DNA of 41,713 bases from a gamma proteobacterium symbiont of Ctena orbiculata (GTDB lineage Bacteria; Pseudomonadota; Gammaproteobacteria; Chromatiales; Chromatiaceae). The translations under genes were made by a program, and so were the position numbers. A model generated the notes under the pieces. The model worked only from the letters and a program-made list of their open reading frames with translations, ran no database searches and had not been told where the DNA came from. Each line of letters begins with the position of its first letter. Position 1 is the stretch's first letter. Location: positions 1-41,713 of the forward strand of contig QBVD01000015.1 in the NCBI GenBank assembly GCA_003058525.1, in the 5' to 3' direction. Positions 26,622 to 34,623 of the stretch are shown here, piece after piece.

Positions 26622-27602
26622 ATGCAGAAATATAATATCGTGTTTAAAGAAGCACAAAAATCAGGATATGAACTATCGAATGCGCAATTGCTTATAATTG
26701 ATAATGACGATGAAAACATCCCAGTCCTAAATCGATTACTTAAGAACGATTACACTACTACGTGCGCCAGTTCCGTTGATGATCTGAAATATCTGTTAAG
26801 TCTACATCAATATCCGGATCTGGTTATATTGGATCCGTTTAAATGCGCAGATGATGGTCTTGATGTCTGCCGGACACTAAAGGAAAATCCGAATACTGCC
26901 AATATTCCAGTAGTGCTGATTGCTAACAGACAGGATCCAAATCATGAGATTAAGGCGCTATCTTCAGGGGCGGTAGACTTTATAATAAAACCATTCAGCC
27001 TTTCTGTTATAAAGGCTAGAATCAACAGCCACCTTACCGCCAAATATAGAGCGGATCTGTTGGAACAACTCTCAAATATTGATCCGCTGACTCGTATACC
27101 CAACCGTCGCAGGTTTGACAATACACTTGAGCTGGAGTGGAGACGCGCAATACGCGGTGGATCGTATATTGCGATACTGATGATCGATCTGGATGGTTTT
27201 AAAGTCTATAACGACATGTATGGACACAGTAGAGGTGATGAGTATCTGAAGAAGGTTGCTCACTGTCTGTCGGGGTTATTACAGAGGCCGGGTGATATAG
27301 TAGCGCGCTATGGTGGTGAGGAATTTGTTGTTTTACTTCCGGAATGCAACCTGCAAAACGCTTTTAAGATAGCTGAACGTTTCCGCTCGGCTGTAGAACG
27401 TATATCAAGGCAGGACAAAGAAACCGACCAAAAGAATCTAGGCACTACCAGTATTGGTTGTGCTGCCATGAAAGCCACAATTAACCAATCCGCCAGACAA
27501 CTCATAGTAAAGGCAGATGAGAAATTATATATGGCAAAATCACTTGGGAAAAACAGGGTATGTTGCGGAGATTATCTGTTGGATAGCGTGAGTCGAAAAT
27601 AA
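26622..27602 (+). CDS. Response-regulator diguanylate cyclase (REC-GGDEF)
   Basis: The 326-aa protein has a receiver domain (about 18-140; acidic pair in IIDNDDEN, phospho-acceptor Asp in LVILDPFKC, conserved Lys in FIIKPF) and a GGDEF domain (about 160-320) with NIDPLTRIPNRRRF, an intact GGEEF motif and an RPGD inhibitory site five residues ahead. It is a PleD/WspR-like cyclase activated by phosphorylation. Its TAA stop shares one base with the ATG of the hemerythrin gene (TAATG), indicating coupled translation. No histidine kinase is adjacent. Confidence 0.94.
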   Translation: MQKYNIVFKEAQKSGYELSNAQLLIIDNDDENIPVLNRLLKNDYTTTCASSVDDLKYLLSLHQYPDLVILDPFKCADDGLDVCRTLKENPNTANIPVVLIANRQDPNHEIKALSSGAVDFIIKPFSLSVIKARINSHLTAKYRADLLEQLSNIDPLTRIPNRRRFDNTLELEWRRAIRGGSYIAILMIDLDGFKVYNDMYGHSRGDEYLKKVAHCLSGLLQRPGDIVARYGGEEFVVLLPECNLQNAFKIAERFRSAVERISRQDKETDQKNLGTTSIGCAAMKATINQSARQLIVKADEKLYMAKSLGKNRVCCGDYLLDSVSRK

Positions 27603-28000
27603 TGCAAGATAGACTACAAGGCTGGTCAAAAAAGTATGAACTTGGTATCAAAGAGATAGACCTGCAACACCAGTACTTTTTTAAGTTGATTACCAGGCTT
27701 GCAGATGAGTTAAAAAACAGTAGTGACCTCCCTTACCAGAAGTCCCTCTTCACCGAACTGGGTTTATATACCCATTTCCACTTCGTAAGCGAAGAAAACC
27801 TAATGCATCGCTCTGGTTATTCGGGCTTGCAAGAGCACAAGAAACTACACAATAAACTCATTGACGGATTGAATAAGAATAAATTGCTTTTTGAGGAGGG
27901 ACATATCGAAGCAATTCAGGTGATAGACTTTTTAGAACTGTGGTTTGTAAGTCATACGGTTAAAGAGGATAGGAAGTTTGCGGAGTACATGATCGGGTAA
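27602..28000 (+). CDS. Bacteriohemerythrin
   Basis: The 132-aa four-helix protein carries the di-iron ligands: His in IDLQHQYFF, HFHFVSEE (His plus Glu), EHKKLH and HTVKEDRKF (His and Asp). It should bind oxygen reversibly, serving as oxygen carrier, buffer or sensor. Translational coupling to the REC-GGDEF cyclase suggests an oxygen-linked c-di-GMP circuit; that link is an inference from context. Confidence 0.93.
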   Translation: MQDRLQGWSKKYELGIKEIDLQHQYFFKLITRLADELKNSSDLPYQKSLFTELGLYTHFHFVSEENLMHRSGYSGLQEHKKLHNKLIDGLNKNKLLFEEGHIEAIQVIDFLELWFVSHTVKEDRKFAEYMIG

Positions 28001-28157
28001 AATCAGATATTACTGCAATATCATACCCAAGCGTTGTTCATACCTGTATTGATTCAAACTGTCCGGAAATAGATCTGTTGATAGTAGTCACACAGAAGCA
28101 TGATTAATTGCATGCTTCTGATGCAACAAATTCAGTTGTAAGCTTAACCTCCCTTTC

Positions 28158-28322
28158 CTATCTGATAACCGGTCCGCTTTCTGCATAGTGGTTAGCCTTG
28201 GTACTCGCATGTTGAAAATAGTTGGCATAAAACCATTTCATGGCGAAGGGTGAGAGAAGCGTTGTCAGGATAATGACTATAATCATGCCGGCATAAAATT
28301 CGAAATTGAATATGCCGGTTGA
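28158..28322 (-). pseudogene. Remnant of cation/proton antiporter, C-terminal fragment
   Basis: Read on the reverse strand, about 55 codons encode STGIFNFEFYAGMIIVIILT then TLLSPFAMKWFYANYF and a polar tail to a stop (28158-28160). The hydrophobic helix ending TTLLSP followed by a basic segment is the usual last helix of Na+/H+ or Kef-type antiporters. The frame is closed by TGA at 28323-28325, and the rest of the transporter is absent upstream. It is likely a gene relic left by deletion. No start codon with a ribosome site precedes it. Confidence 0.5.
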
Positions 28323-28665
28323 TCACCCCAGTTCAGCGTCTTGTCCGATTTTGCCAGCAGCAAGAAATATTGTCCGGTACGAAGGAATTGCAATTGATAG
28401 ACAATGTTTAAGGCATTCATTTGGAGTCGTATATTAGGTGCCCTTATTGCTTGATGAGGCGGCTGACTGATTATGATCTGTAAATGTCGCATTCCTCCGT
28501 GTTTACGGGTACTGTGCTTGGGTTCTTGTCTGGTTCGCCCAGGTAGGTGTTTGTTGTATTTGTTGATATCCATTTACAGTAGCGAATTGTGAGTTGTAAG
28601 CGGATCTGATCTTGGTAGTTTAAATGGATGGTGTATCACATTGTAAATTGAAAAGGAGAGCTTTA
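28323..28665. other. Intergenic region upstream of rhodanese-like gene
   Basis: No supported gene. It may contain unrecognisable decayed sequence related to the antiporter remnant. AAGGAG at 28653-28658 is the ribosome site of the next gene. Confidence 0.4.
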
Positions 28666-29646
28666 ATGAGTTTAAGGAGAGTTTTGTTCCCGTATATGGA
28701 AGTAGTCTTGTTATGGATATATTTCAGCAGTATAGAGGCAGCCCAGTTTGATAACAACTGGCTGATGGATTCGGCTCAGCTAAAGGAACTTTTGCAGCAA
28801 CAGGCGAAGGTTGTTTACGTAGTCAAAAAACCAAATGACAGACCCACTGATGTGATTCCTGGTACGGATATTCGTCGGGTACTTTCCTGGCAGCCAGACA
28901 GTGAGGGTGATTCCTTTGCAATTCGCACATTCAGTAATACGCTGTCTTATCCGGATGGAAAAAAATATCCCAAGGCCATGCAAACTGCGGAGCAGTGGAC
29001 AGGTACTATGCGCAGGTTGGGTATCGACCAAAATGACACGGTTATAGCAGTGGGTAATATGGAATTCGCTACCAGATTTTCCAAAACGGTTGTTGAATAT
29101 GGGGGTTCTGCCGTTGTCTACAACAACAGTTCTACTGAAAACATACTGGTGCCATACGCAATGGTTGACGTTGAGCCTGACGAACTGGTGCCTGGTAACT
29201 TCTCGGCAATCAGCAATAGTTCAATAAAGCTCTCATTGGAGAACAGCGTCGGAACACGCTCTGATTTAACTACCCGGTTCTGGGATATACGAGAATCAGT
29301 ATACCCAGCCGGGGTAAAAACCAAAAATTACGTATATGCACAAGGAACACTGTTGAGTGCCAGTAATGCATTAAAATATACAGATCTTCTGGATGGCGAC
29401 GGTGCCTGGTATCAATCGGCGGATGCTATATCTGAAGTGCTTAATAGTCACTTTGGGCACCCGGGTAGGCAGGAAGACATCAGGCATGTCATTGTGTATG
29501 ACAGTGAAGGTTTGTCGAATATCGTCATGTGGGCAGCCCGCTCGTTAGGCTATGAAAATGTTTTTGTCTTGGCAGGCGGATTGCACGAATTCACAATGTA
29601 CGGGGACAATCATCGTTACGTCAACCTGATCAAAAACGTTGACTGA
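28666..29646 (+). CDS. Exported tandem rhodanese-like protein lacking catalytic Cys
   Basis: The 326-aa protein has a signal peptide (MSLRRVLFPYMEVVLLWIYF, cut near IEAAQF) and two rhodanese-fold halves: about 30-160 (TAEQWTGTMRRLGIDQNDTVIAVG) and about 180-320 (SVYPAGVKTKNYVYAQGTLL; GYENVFVLAGGLHEF). In active sulfurtransferases the loop after HVIVY carries Cys; here it reads YDSEGLSN, with no Cys, so thiosulfate sulfurtransferase activity is unlikely. It may bind sulfur compounds or be structural. ATG 28666 is chosen by an AAGGAG site 7 nt upstream and by the signal peptide; a longer in-frame start at 28624 is less likely. Confidence 0.82.
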   Translation: MSLRRVLFPYMEVVLLWIYFSSIEAAQFDNNWLMDSAQLKELLQQQAKVVYVVKKPNDRPTDVIPGTDIRRVLSWQPDSEGDSFAIRTFSNTLSYPDGKKYPKAMQTAEQWTGTMRRLGIDQNDTVIAVGNMEFATRFSKTVVEYGGSAVVYNNSSTENILVPYAMVDVEPDELVPGNFSAISNSSIKLSLENSVGTRSDLTTRFWDIRESVYPAGVKTKNYVYAQGTLLSASNALKYTDLLDGDGAWYQSADAISEVLNSHFGHPGRQEDIRHVIVYDSEGLSNIVMWAARSLGYENVFVLAGGLHEFTMYGDNHRYVNLIKNVD

Positions 29647-29721
29647 CTCTGGGCGGCACTTAATTACGAACCTTTGAATAGATCAGAGGTTCAGTAAGTA
29701 TACGCATCTATTTCGATACAG

Positions 29722-29766
29722 CCCGGAATCCATAAAACAGTTCAAAATAGTGTACTGGATTCCGGG
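29722..29766. terminator. Perfect 11-bp inverted repeat after rhodanese-like gene
   Basis: CCCGGAATCCA (29722-29732) and TGGATTCCGGG (29756-29766) pair exactly around a 23-nt loop. There is no T run, so it may be a Rho-independent-like stop of low efficiency or a palindromic repeat. It lies between convergent genes. Confidence 0.45.
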
Positions 29767-29885
29767 TCTGATCTCTGCTTTGCATAGCGCGATAACATTC
29801 CCGATCGCTTTTGTATGTCCGGTCTGAAATGCTTTAGTACCAACACGATATATAGTGATTACGGGTTACACTTAACTGAGTCGTT

Positions 29886-30242
29886 CTAGGCTTCCGTGTC
29901 TGATGGCAATGGCTTGGGGAGACCGGCAAGTTTGGCAAGTTGCTTGTCGGGGCCATGCGGAAACAGTTGATAGAGGTATTTATCAATCGAGCGTCTGTCC
30001 ACTATCGGGTCCTGGCCTAAATTCCCCGCAATCATATGAATAACCTCTCGAGTTGACGGAGTGTTCTGCTTTTCAAGGTAGAATTCTCTGGCCTTATGAA
30101 TCAGCAGTGAGTGTTCCGTAGAAATCTCCAATCCCTCGTTTATAGCCAGATGTTCAGCCACATCTTCGTTCCAGTCCTCCAGATTAACGAGAAAGCCTTC
30201 CTCGTCAAGATTGATCGTCTTACCATTTACAATGATGGACAT
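29886..30242 (-). CDS. DsrC/TusE-family protein without redox cysteines
   Basis: The 118-aa product has the DsrC fold signature: DEEGFLVNLEDWNEDVAEHLA, then REFYLEKQNTPSTREVIHMI and the C-terminal LYQLFPHGPDKQLAKLAGLPKP. In DsrC the tail has Cys in GPAKQAC and a penultimate Cys; here the first is Ala (QLA) and the tail ends PSDTEA, so neither is present and the whole protein has no Cys. It cannot carry persulfide or trisulfide as DsrC or TusE do. A regulatory role, as proposed for Cys-less DsrC homologues, is possible. It is divergent from the HAD gene and monocistronic. Confidence 0.9.
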   Translation of the reverse strand: MSIIVNGKTINLDEEGFLVNLEDWNEDVAEHLAINEGLEISTEHSLLIHKAREFYLEKQNTPSTREVIHMIAGNLGQDPIVDRRSIDKYLYQLFPHGPDKQLAKLAGLPKPLPSDTEA

Positions 30243-30431
30243 GCGTTTCTCCCTTTTTTATATCATCAAGACAGGCGGTCTTGTCAGTATAGTGTCAGGA
30301 TGGGAGGGGACTTGAAATACCACAATAAATATGTGTGTAAAATCAGATGACAATTCAATAATCATATTGCCATTAGCGGTCTGATCGGAATAAATACGAA
30401 TGCGTTCCAGATCTCAATCAACCAGAAAATC

Positions 30432-31115
30432 ATGAAATCACCATACAAGGCCATTTTATTTGATCTTTTCGGCACCCTGATCAGTGTCTCAAAAGCTGCC
30501 GGCGACAGTGGCCGTTATACGGCTGATATCTTGGATTTGGATCGCGAGGCATGGAATCAGGCGTGTTTCAGCGAGCACCACGATATACTGAGCGAAACCG
30601 ATCATCTAGAAACCGTTAGGCGTATGGCGCACAGTCTCGATCCAACCATCCCACTCTCCACAATTCACAAAGCAGCTGAAGCGCGTCAGATCCGTTTTGA
30701 TACGGCATTGACCGCTATAGAACCAGGTATCATAAAGACCCTTGAGACTCTTAGTGAGAGAGGTCTGACACTGGGGCTTATTTCCAATGCCTCAACGGGT
30801 GAGGTGCGTGCATGGTCTGATTCGCCTCTTGCACCACTCTTCACAACGGTGCACTTCAGTTGTAAGCATGGAGTGAAAAAGCCTGAGCCGGAAATCTATC
30901 GGATGGCTCTGGCTGAAATGGAGATTAATTCGAGCCAGGCCCTTTTTGTCGGGGATGGCAGCAGCAATGAACACCTGGGTGCAAAAAAGTGTGGTATCGA
31001 CAGTCTTCTCGTGACCTATTTCCTGGATACGAAGAATAAAGACGATTTGAAACGCCGCGGTTTAGGTTCAAAGGGTAAAATTTCCCACATCCGCGAGCTG
31101 CAATCACGGTTGTGA
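30432..31115 (+). CDS. HAD-superfamily hydrolase
   Basis: The 227-aa protein shows the HAD motifs: nucleophile Asp in FDLFGTL (motif I; the usual second Asp is Phe, as in many haloacid-dehalogenase-like subfamily members), LGLISNAST (motif II), Lys in HGVKKPEPEIY (motif III) and VGDGSSNEHLGAKKCG (motif IV). The helical cap lies between residues 17 and 90. It is likely a phosphatase or dehalogenase with a small-molecule substrate that cannot be predicted. Single gene, convergent with the DUF2799 gene. Confidence 0.9.
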   Translation: MKSPYKAILFDLFGTLISVSKAAGDSGRYTADILDLDREAWNQACFSEHHDILSETDHLETVRRMAHSLDPTIPLSTIHKAAEARQIRFDTALTAIEPGIIKTLETLSERGLTLGLISNASTGEVRAWSDSPLAPLFTTVHFSCKHGVKKPEPEIYRMALAEMEINSSQALFVGDGSSNEHLGAKKCGIDSLLVTYFLDTKNKDDLKRRGLGSKGKISHIRELQSRL

Positions 31116-31150
31116 TAAAGAGAGACGGCGACACTCACAGTTCAAGTTGT

Positions 31151-31765
31151 TTAGTAGCGGTAACGTTCCTCTACTTCCTCCAAGTTGTTACGTTCATACG
31201 TTACTCTATCCTGGAGCTCAGTCAGTTTGACCTCCGCTATATCCAACTCGTCACTCAGTTCTTTAACCTCAACCAAAAGTGCTCTGCGTTGTTTACTGCT
31301 AATTCCATCACTGATCAATCTGGCCTCAGAATCCTCAAGCTGCTGGTATAGTGTATCGACCAGTTTTTGCTGCTGTTTCAATCTGCGTTCACTTGCCAAC
31401 AGTTTGGATTTAGCGTTATAGATCTCACGCCCATCCTGCCAAGCTTGCTTAAACGCCCTGGTGAGGGGTGGGAGGCAGACGGGATTTAACTTGCTACCGG
31501 ATTTTCCAAGCTCAAAGCCATTTTGTCGTGTGCAGTATTCACTCAGACCAGCCAGCCGCCCCTGCTCATAAAGTTCAGCATCCGGTGCTATGCCATGATT
31601 TGCACAGGCTTTTCGATGATTGCCGAGATAAGAGAGACTATGACCCTTAGCGCCATCCTCATATCCGATAACGTACCAGTCAGCAACCTGGCACTCATCC
31701 TTATCCATGGTTGCACAGCTTGCCAGTGAAAACAGAACGACAATATGAACTAAGTGTCTGATCAT
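31151..31765 (-). CDS. DUF2799 lipoprotein
   Basis: The 204-aa product has a lipoprotein signal with Cys at residue 17 (FSLASC), then the DUF2799 core: CQVADWYVIGYEDGAKGHS, HRKACANHGIAPDAELYEQGRLAGLSEYC and NGFELGKSG. A long coiled coil (about 115-200, rich in Glu, Lys, Leu) forms the C-terminus. The conserved cysteines suggest disulfides in the periplasm. Function of the family is unknown. It precedes the convergent HAD gene and follows another lipoprotein gene on the same strand after 94 nt. Confidence 0.88.
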   Translation of the reverse strand: MIRHLVHIVVLFSLASCATMDKDECQVADWYVIGYEDGAKGHSLSYLGNHRKACANHGIAPDAELYEQGRLAGLSEYCTRQNGFELGKSGSKLNPVCLPPLTRAFKQAWQDGREIYNAKSKLLASERRLKQQQKLVDTLYQQLEDSEARLISDGISSKQRRALLVEVKELSDELDIAEVKLTELQDRVTYERNNLEEVEERYRY

Positions 31766-31859
31766 AATTTATTCCGGTAACCTAGTGTGGTGTAAGAGAG
31801 TGTACAGTTGAAATCCTATCCGTTGCCAGTTGTTTGATTGAATGTTCCTGAACGTCTGA

Positions 31860-32603
31860 TCATGGCTGGACATAGAAACTGCCTTGTGCCATGGGATCGA
31901 AGGCGTAGTGGTGATACAGGTTGCTCTCTGCTTCTGACCAACCGCCATAGACAAGTGTATTACCACCAGGGAAATAATCAGTAAAATCAGAAATCAGGAA
32001 ACGCAGTACAACATAATCGTATCCGGGGCCACCTTCACCCATCTCTCCATCTGAGTGACCGAGATGATGATGTATATCACCATCGGGGAAGCCGTAGTTA
32101 GTGTAGATATAGGGCGGCTCTCCATATTCCAGGGAAAAGGCAAAAAAGAGATCTATACCATCGATACCTTCTCCACCGGCTCCAGTATTGAAATCACCGT
32201 CAGAATTGAAATTAACACTGATGCCTTGTCCGGTAACTGTCTGAGCTTCGATTTCACCCGAAGCGGTAACCGGAACTGCTGTAGTGGGTATAGGGCCGGC
32301 AAAATCAAAGCGGATATAGAGAAAGCCGTTATCGATCCCCATCGATAGTCCGATTACATCAATCGGTGGGTAGCGTACTGGTGTACGGTAGGGAGGCGCG
32401 CCACCTGGTGCCATCTCATAATCGTTGGATGATTCAGATATGGTGGCAGTAAAGACGGCGTTGATGTCACTTGGCCATGGCTCTGAAAAGATTACAGAAT
32501 TGATATATGAATCACCACCTGAATCACCGCCGTTCCCCCCTCCACAGCCGAACAGGCAGGACAGGAAGAAAATAATTCCTAACGGACTCCAATTGATGTG
32601 CAT
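31860..32603 (-). CDS. Secreted lipoprotein, unknown
   Basis: The 247-aa protein starts with a lipobox (FFLSCLFGC) followed by a GGGNGGDSGGDS linker, typical of surface-anchored lipoproteins. The body is beta-rich with Gly, Asp and aromatic residues (for example FLYIRFDFAGPIPTTAVP and GDIHHHLGHSDGEMG), suggesting an extracellular domain that could bind metal through the His/Asp cluster. No family is recognised. ATG 32603 is chosen as it lies 7 nt after GGGA; ATG 32609 is in frame. Confidence 0.72.
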   Translation of the reverse strand: MHINWSPLGIIFFLSCLFGCGGGNGGDSGGDSYINSVIFSEPWPSDINAVFTATISESSNDYEMAPGGAPPYRTPVRYPPIDVIGLSMGIDNGFLYIRFDFAGPIPTTAVPVTASGEIEAQTVTGQGISVNFNSDGDFNTGAGGEGIDGIDLFFAFSLEYGEPPYIYTNYGFPDGDIHHHLGHSDGEMGEGGPGYDYVVLRFLISDFTDYFPGGNTLVYGGWSEAESNLYHHYAFDPMAQGSFYVQP

Positions 32604-33145
32604 GATCATTCCCGGTGAACTGCTACAGGGACTCTGTGGTTTAGCGGCGTTTTAGTGAAATGCTTGAAGCTGGTTGAAACAATGTCGGCGTGTATGGGCT
32701 GGTTGCGGGTGTCGATTTAACAATTTAATACCAAGCCCAGGATACCGGCTTTGGTGCATACCCATATAAGAGGATAATTTAAGGCTCAAGTGCAGGTTAA
32801 CCCTTACCCTCCTTTCCCTCATTTGACCTGGAACTCAAATACGGTTGCTAACGTGTACTGGCAGTCGTTAAAGAGACAATGGGCGGTGTGACAGATGAGG
32901 CTATCAAGGCCAGTAAATACATCCGATATAATCATCGGTGTACCGAACAACGAACTTATATTAAAACAAGAATACAGATATGACTCAAAGCCTATATCCC
33001 ATCATTGTTTTGTTTGGACTCCTGAACAGGCATTTTCTGCCGGATATCAGAATCGTGTGGGTAAAAGCCATATTTCAGAGTACAGTTAAGGATTGCTTCA
33101 CCCGGCTAAATTACGGAAAAAAAGGAAAGTCATTTAGTGACAATC
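32604..33145. other. Intergenic region between lipoprotein and RebB-like genes
   Basis: About 540 nt with no supported gene. A possible frame at 32980-33258 on the plus strand has no ribosome site and runs antisense through the RebB-like gene, so it is not called. The sequence is AT-rich; decayed coding sequence cannot be excluded. Confidence 0.4.
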
Positions 33146-33379
33146 TTATTCTCTTCCTGTGGCAAGTTTTGCAACAATACCGTGTAGCGCAACCTCAGCG
33201 TTCTCAAAGGCGTCGGAGAGATCATCTATTGTGGCTTCTCCCTGCCTGGCGCCGTTAAGGCCCTTTGCAATTTTCTCCATCAGTTCTGCGATTATTGAGA
33301 GCGCTTCATCGCCGCCTGCACTATGGGCTTGTGTGACGGCGTCTGTGATTTGGCTGTTAACGGCAGTGGGAAATGACAT
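33146..33379 (-). CDS. RebB-like R-body structural protein
   Basis: The 77-aa product opens MSFPTAVNSQITDAVTQAHS, the hallmark of the RebB family, whose members form proteinaceous ribbons (R-bodies) that unroll on pH change. The rest is an amphipathic Ala/Glu/Leu helix region, shorter than most RebB proteins (about 100 aa). A GAGG site lies upstream of the ATG. No other reb gene is seen nearby, so assembly of a full R-body from this locus alone is doubtful unless further copies lie elsewhere. Confidence 0.8.
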   Translation of the reverse strand: MSFPTAVNSQITDAVTQAHSAGGDEALSIIAELMEKIAKGLNGARQGEATIDDLSDAFENAEVALHGIVAKLATGRE

Positions 33380-33661
33380 TTCAAATACCTCAATTGTTTT
33401 ATAATGATTTTATTAGTAAACAAACCGAATTAAAACTGCCCATATTTATAGGAATTGTAGGAATTAAAATAACACGAACCATAGATTCCTTTTATTTGTC
33501 ATTTGGCTGCAACAGTCAGCTCCCCCATCTCATCTGAATGTTATGTCGCCTATAGGGATGTATTGCTTTGGTAATCGGACCACGATCCTAAAAAAATATA
33601 CTGGCCCTTATTGGTGGATGGTTATTTTTAGAAAACAGTAGAGAAATACAAACTGTTAGAG

Positions 33662-33696
33662 GAAAAACCGGGCGATGTGCTGTTGCGACATCGCCC
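33662..33696 (-). terminator. Rho-independent terminator of the mini zinc-ribbon gene
   Basis: GGGCGATGT (33670-33678) pairs perfectly with ACATCGCCC (33688-33696). On the reverse strand the stem is followed by GG and a T run (AAAAA at 33663-33667). It lies 42 nt past the gene's stop. Confidence 0.8.
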
Positions 33697-33737
33697 GCCT
33701 GCAATGGCAGGTAGCGAGGAGTGTTCCTGAAAGCACC

Positions 33738-33929
33738 TTATGTGTATCGAAGCGCTTGTCTTGCTAACCTTCCTGACTCTAAAGATAAATGATCCTTCCA
33801 TTGATCCAACGTCCTTGTCACCAACTGTGTTCGTCGACAAACCGGGCACTCATAACGCGACTGTTCAATTTTCACATACTTCTGTGTCTCGATCTCGGCC
33901 ATCAACGAAGAACAGTGTGTGCAGTGCAT
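33738..33929 (-). CDS. Small zinc-ribbon protein, 63 aa
   Basis: The protein starts MHCTHCSSLM and has a second pair of cysteines in YECPVCRR, so C-x2-C...C-x2-C forms a zinc ribbon of about 30 residues, followed by a basic helix. The start at 33929 is chosen because AGGGG lies upstream and it sets the first Cys pair near the terminus. Possible roles include nucleic-acid or protein binding; none is known. A strong terminator follows. The region upstream to the RebB-like gene (33380-33661) shows no gene. Confidence 0.65.
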   Translation of the reverse strand: MHCTHCSSLMAEIETQKYVKIEQSRYECPVCRRTQLVTRTLDQWKDHLSLESGRLARQALRYT

Positions 33930-34623
33930 TTTGTTTACCCCTAATAAAAAAGTTTTTAATTCTGTAGTGAATGAATTCGCTCTACTCATACCTCTTTAGG
34001 GTCTTGAGCGCCGCCAAATTCCATAACTCGAAAAACAACATTCCAGAACACTACCTGTTTGAGCCAGGTGTCAAACTTTGCAGAGAAATACCGCTTTTTC
34101 AGGCTTGTCATATGGGCAATATTTCTGGTTATTACGATTGGCTGCAAGAATTACGATGCAAGTGCATTAGCCGAGATAATCCGCTTTTTGCCAACATTAG
34201 TCGGTTTGTCCCCCCGTAACCAGATTATATCGACTAACCATAGCGTAACCCGTCTAAAGATACAAGATATTGTGTTGGAAAGAATCGCGACCACAACATC
34301 TGGGCGTTCATCGGGGTGGTAATCGTTTTATCTCAGTTCAAATGGATATGCGAGATTGGCAAAGTGGTTTCTCACCTTTTGAAGGTATCTTGTTGAACTG
34401 AACCTAGGTTATTGCCCTGTTTGCTCAAAGAACTTAAGTAAATCCGAGAACCGGTTTTATCCGGCTTTAGGGGGGAAGCGGGGGGTTACCACCGGAAGTA
34501 ACCTGAATGCCTTGTTTTTTCTAAGATTATTTTGGCGATAAAATCGTGATTTTATTGTGATAGGCCGGTGAACTTTGCTGTTCATATTTAGAATTAATCT
34601 AAATTTATGCAGAGGATAAACCA
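33930..34623. other. 694-nt intergenic region, possible small membrane ORF
   Basis: The only candidate is a plus-strand frame of 87 codons (34059-34322, TTG start) with one hydrophobic segment (LVIWAIFLVITIG) but no ribosome site and a poor C-terminus; it may be a relic. A short inverted repeat GGTTAC/GTAACC lies at 34485-34504. The stretch just before 34624 is AT-rich and probably holds the msrAB promoter. Confidence 0.35.
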
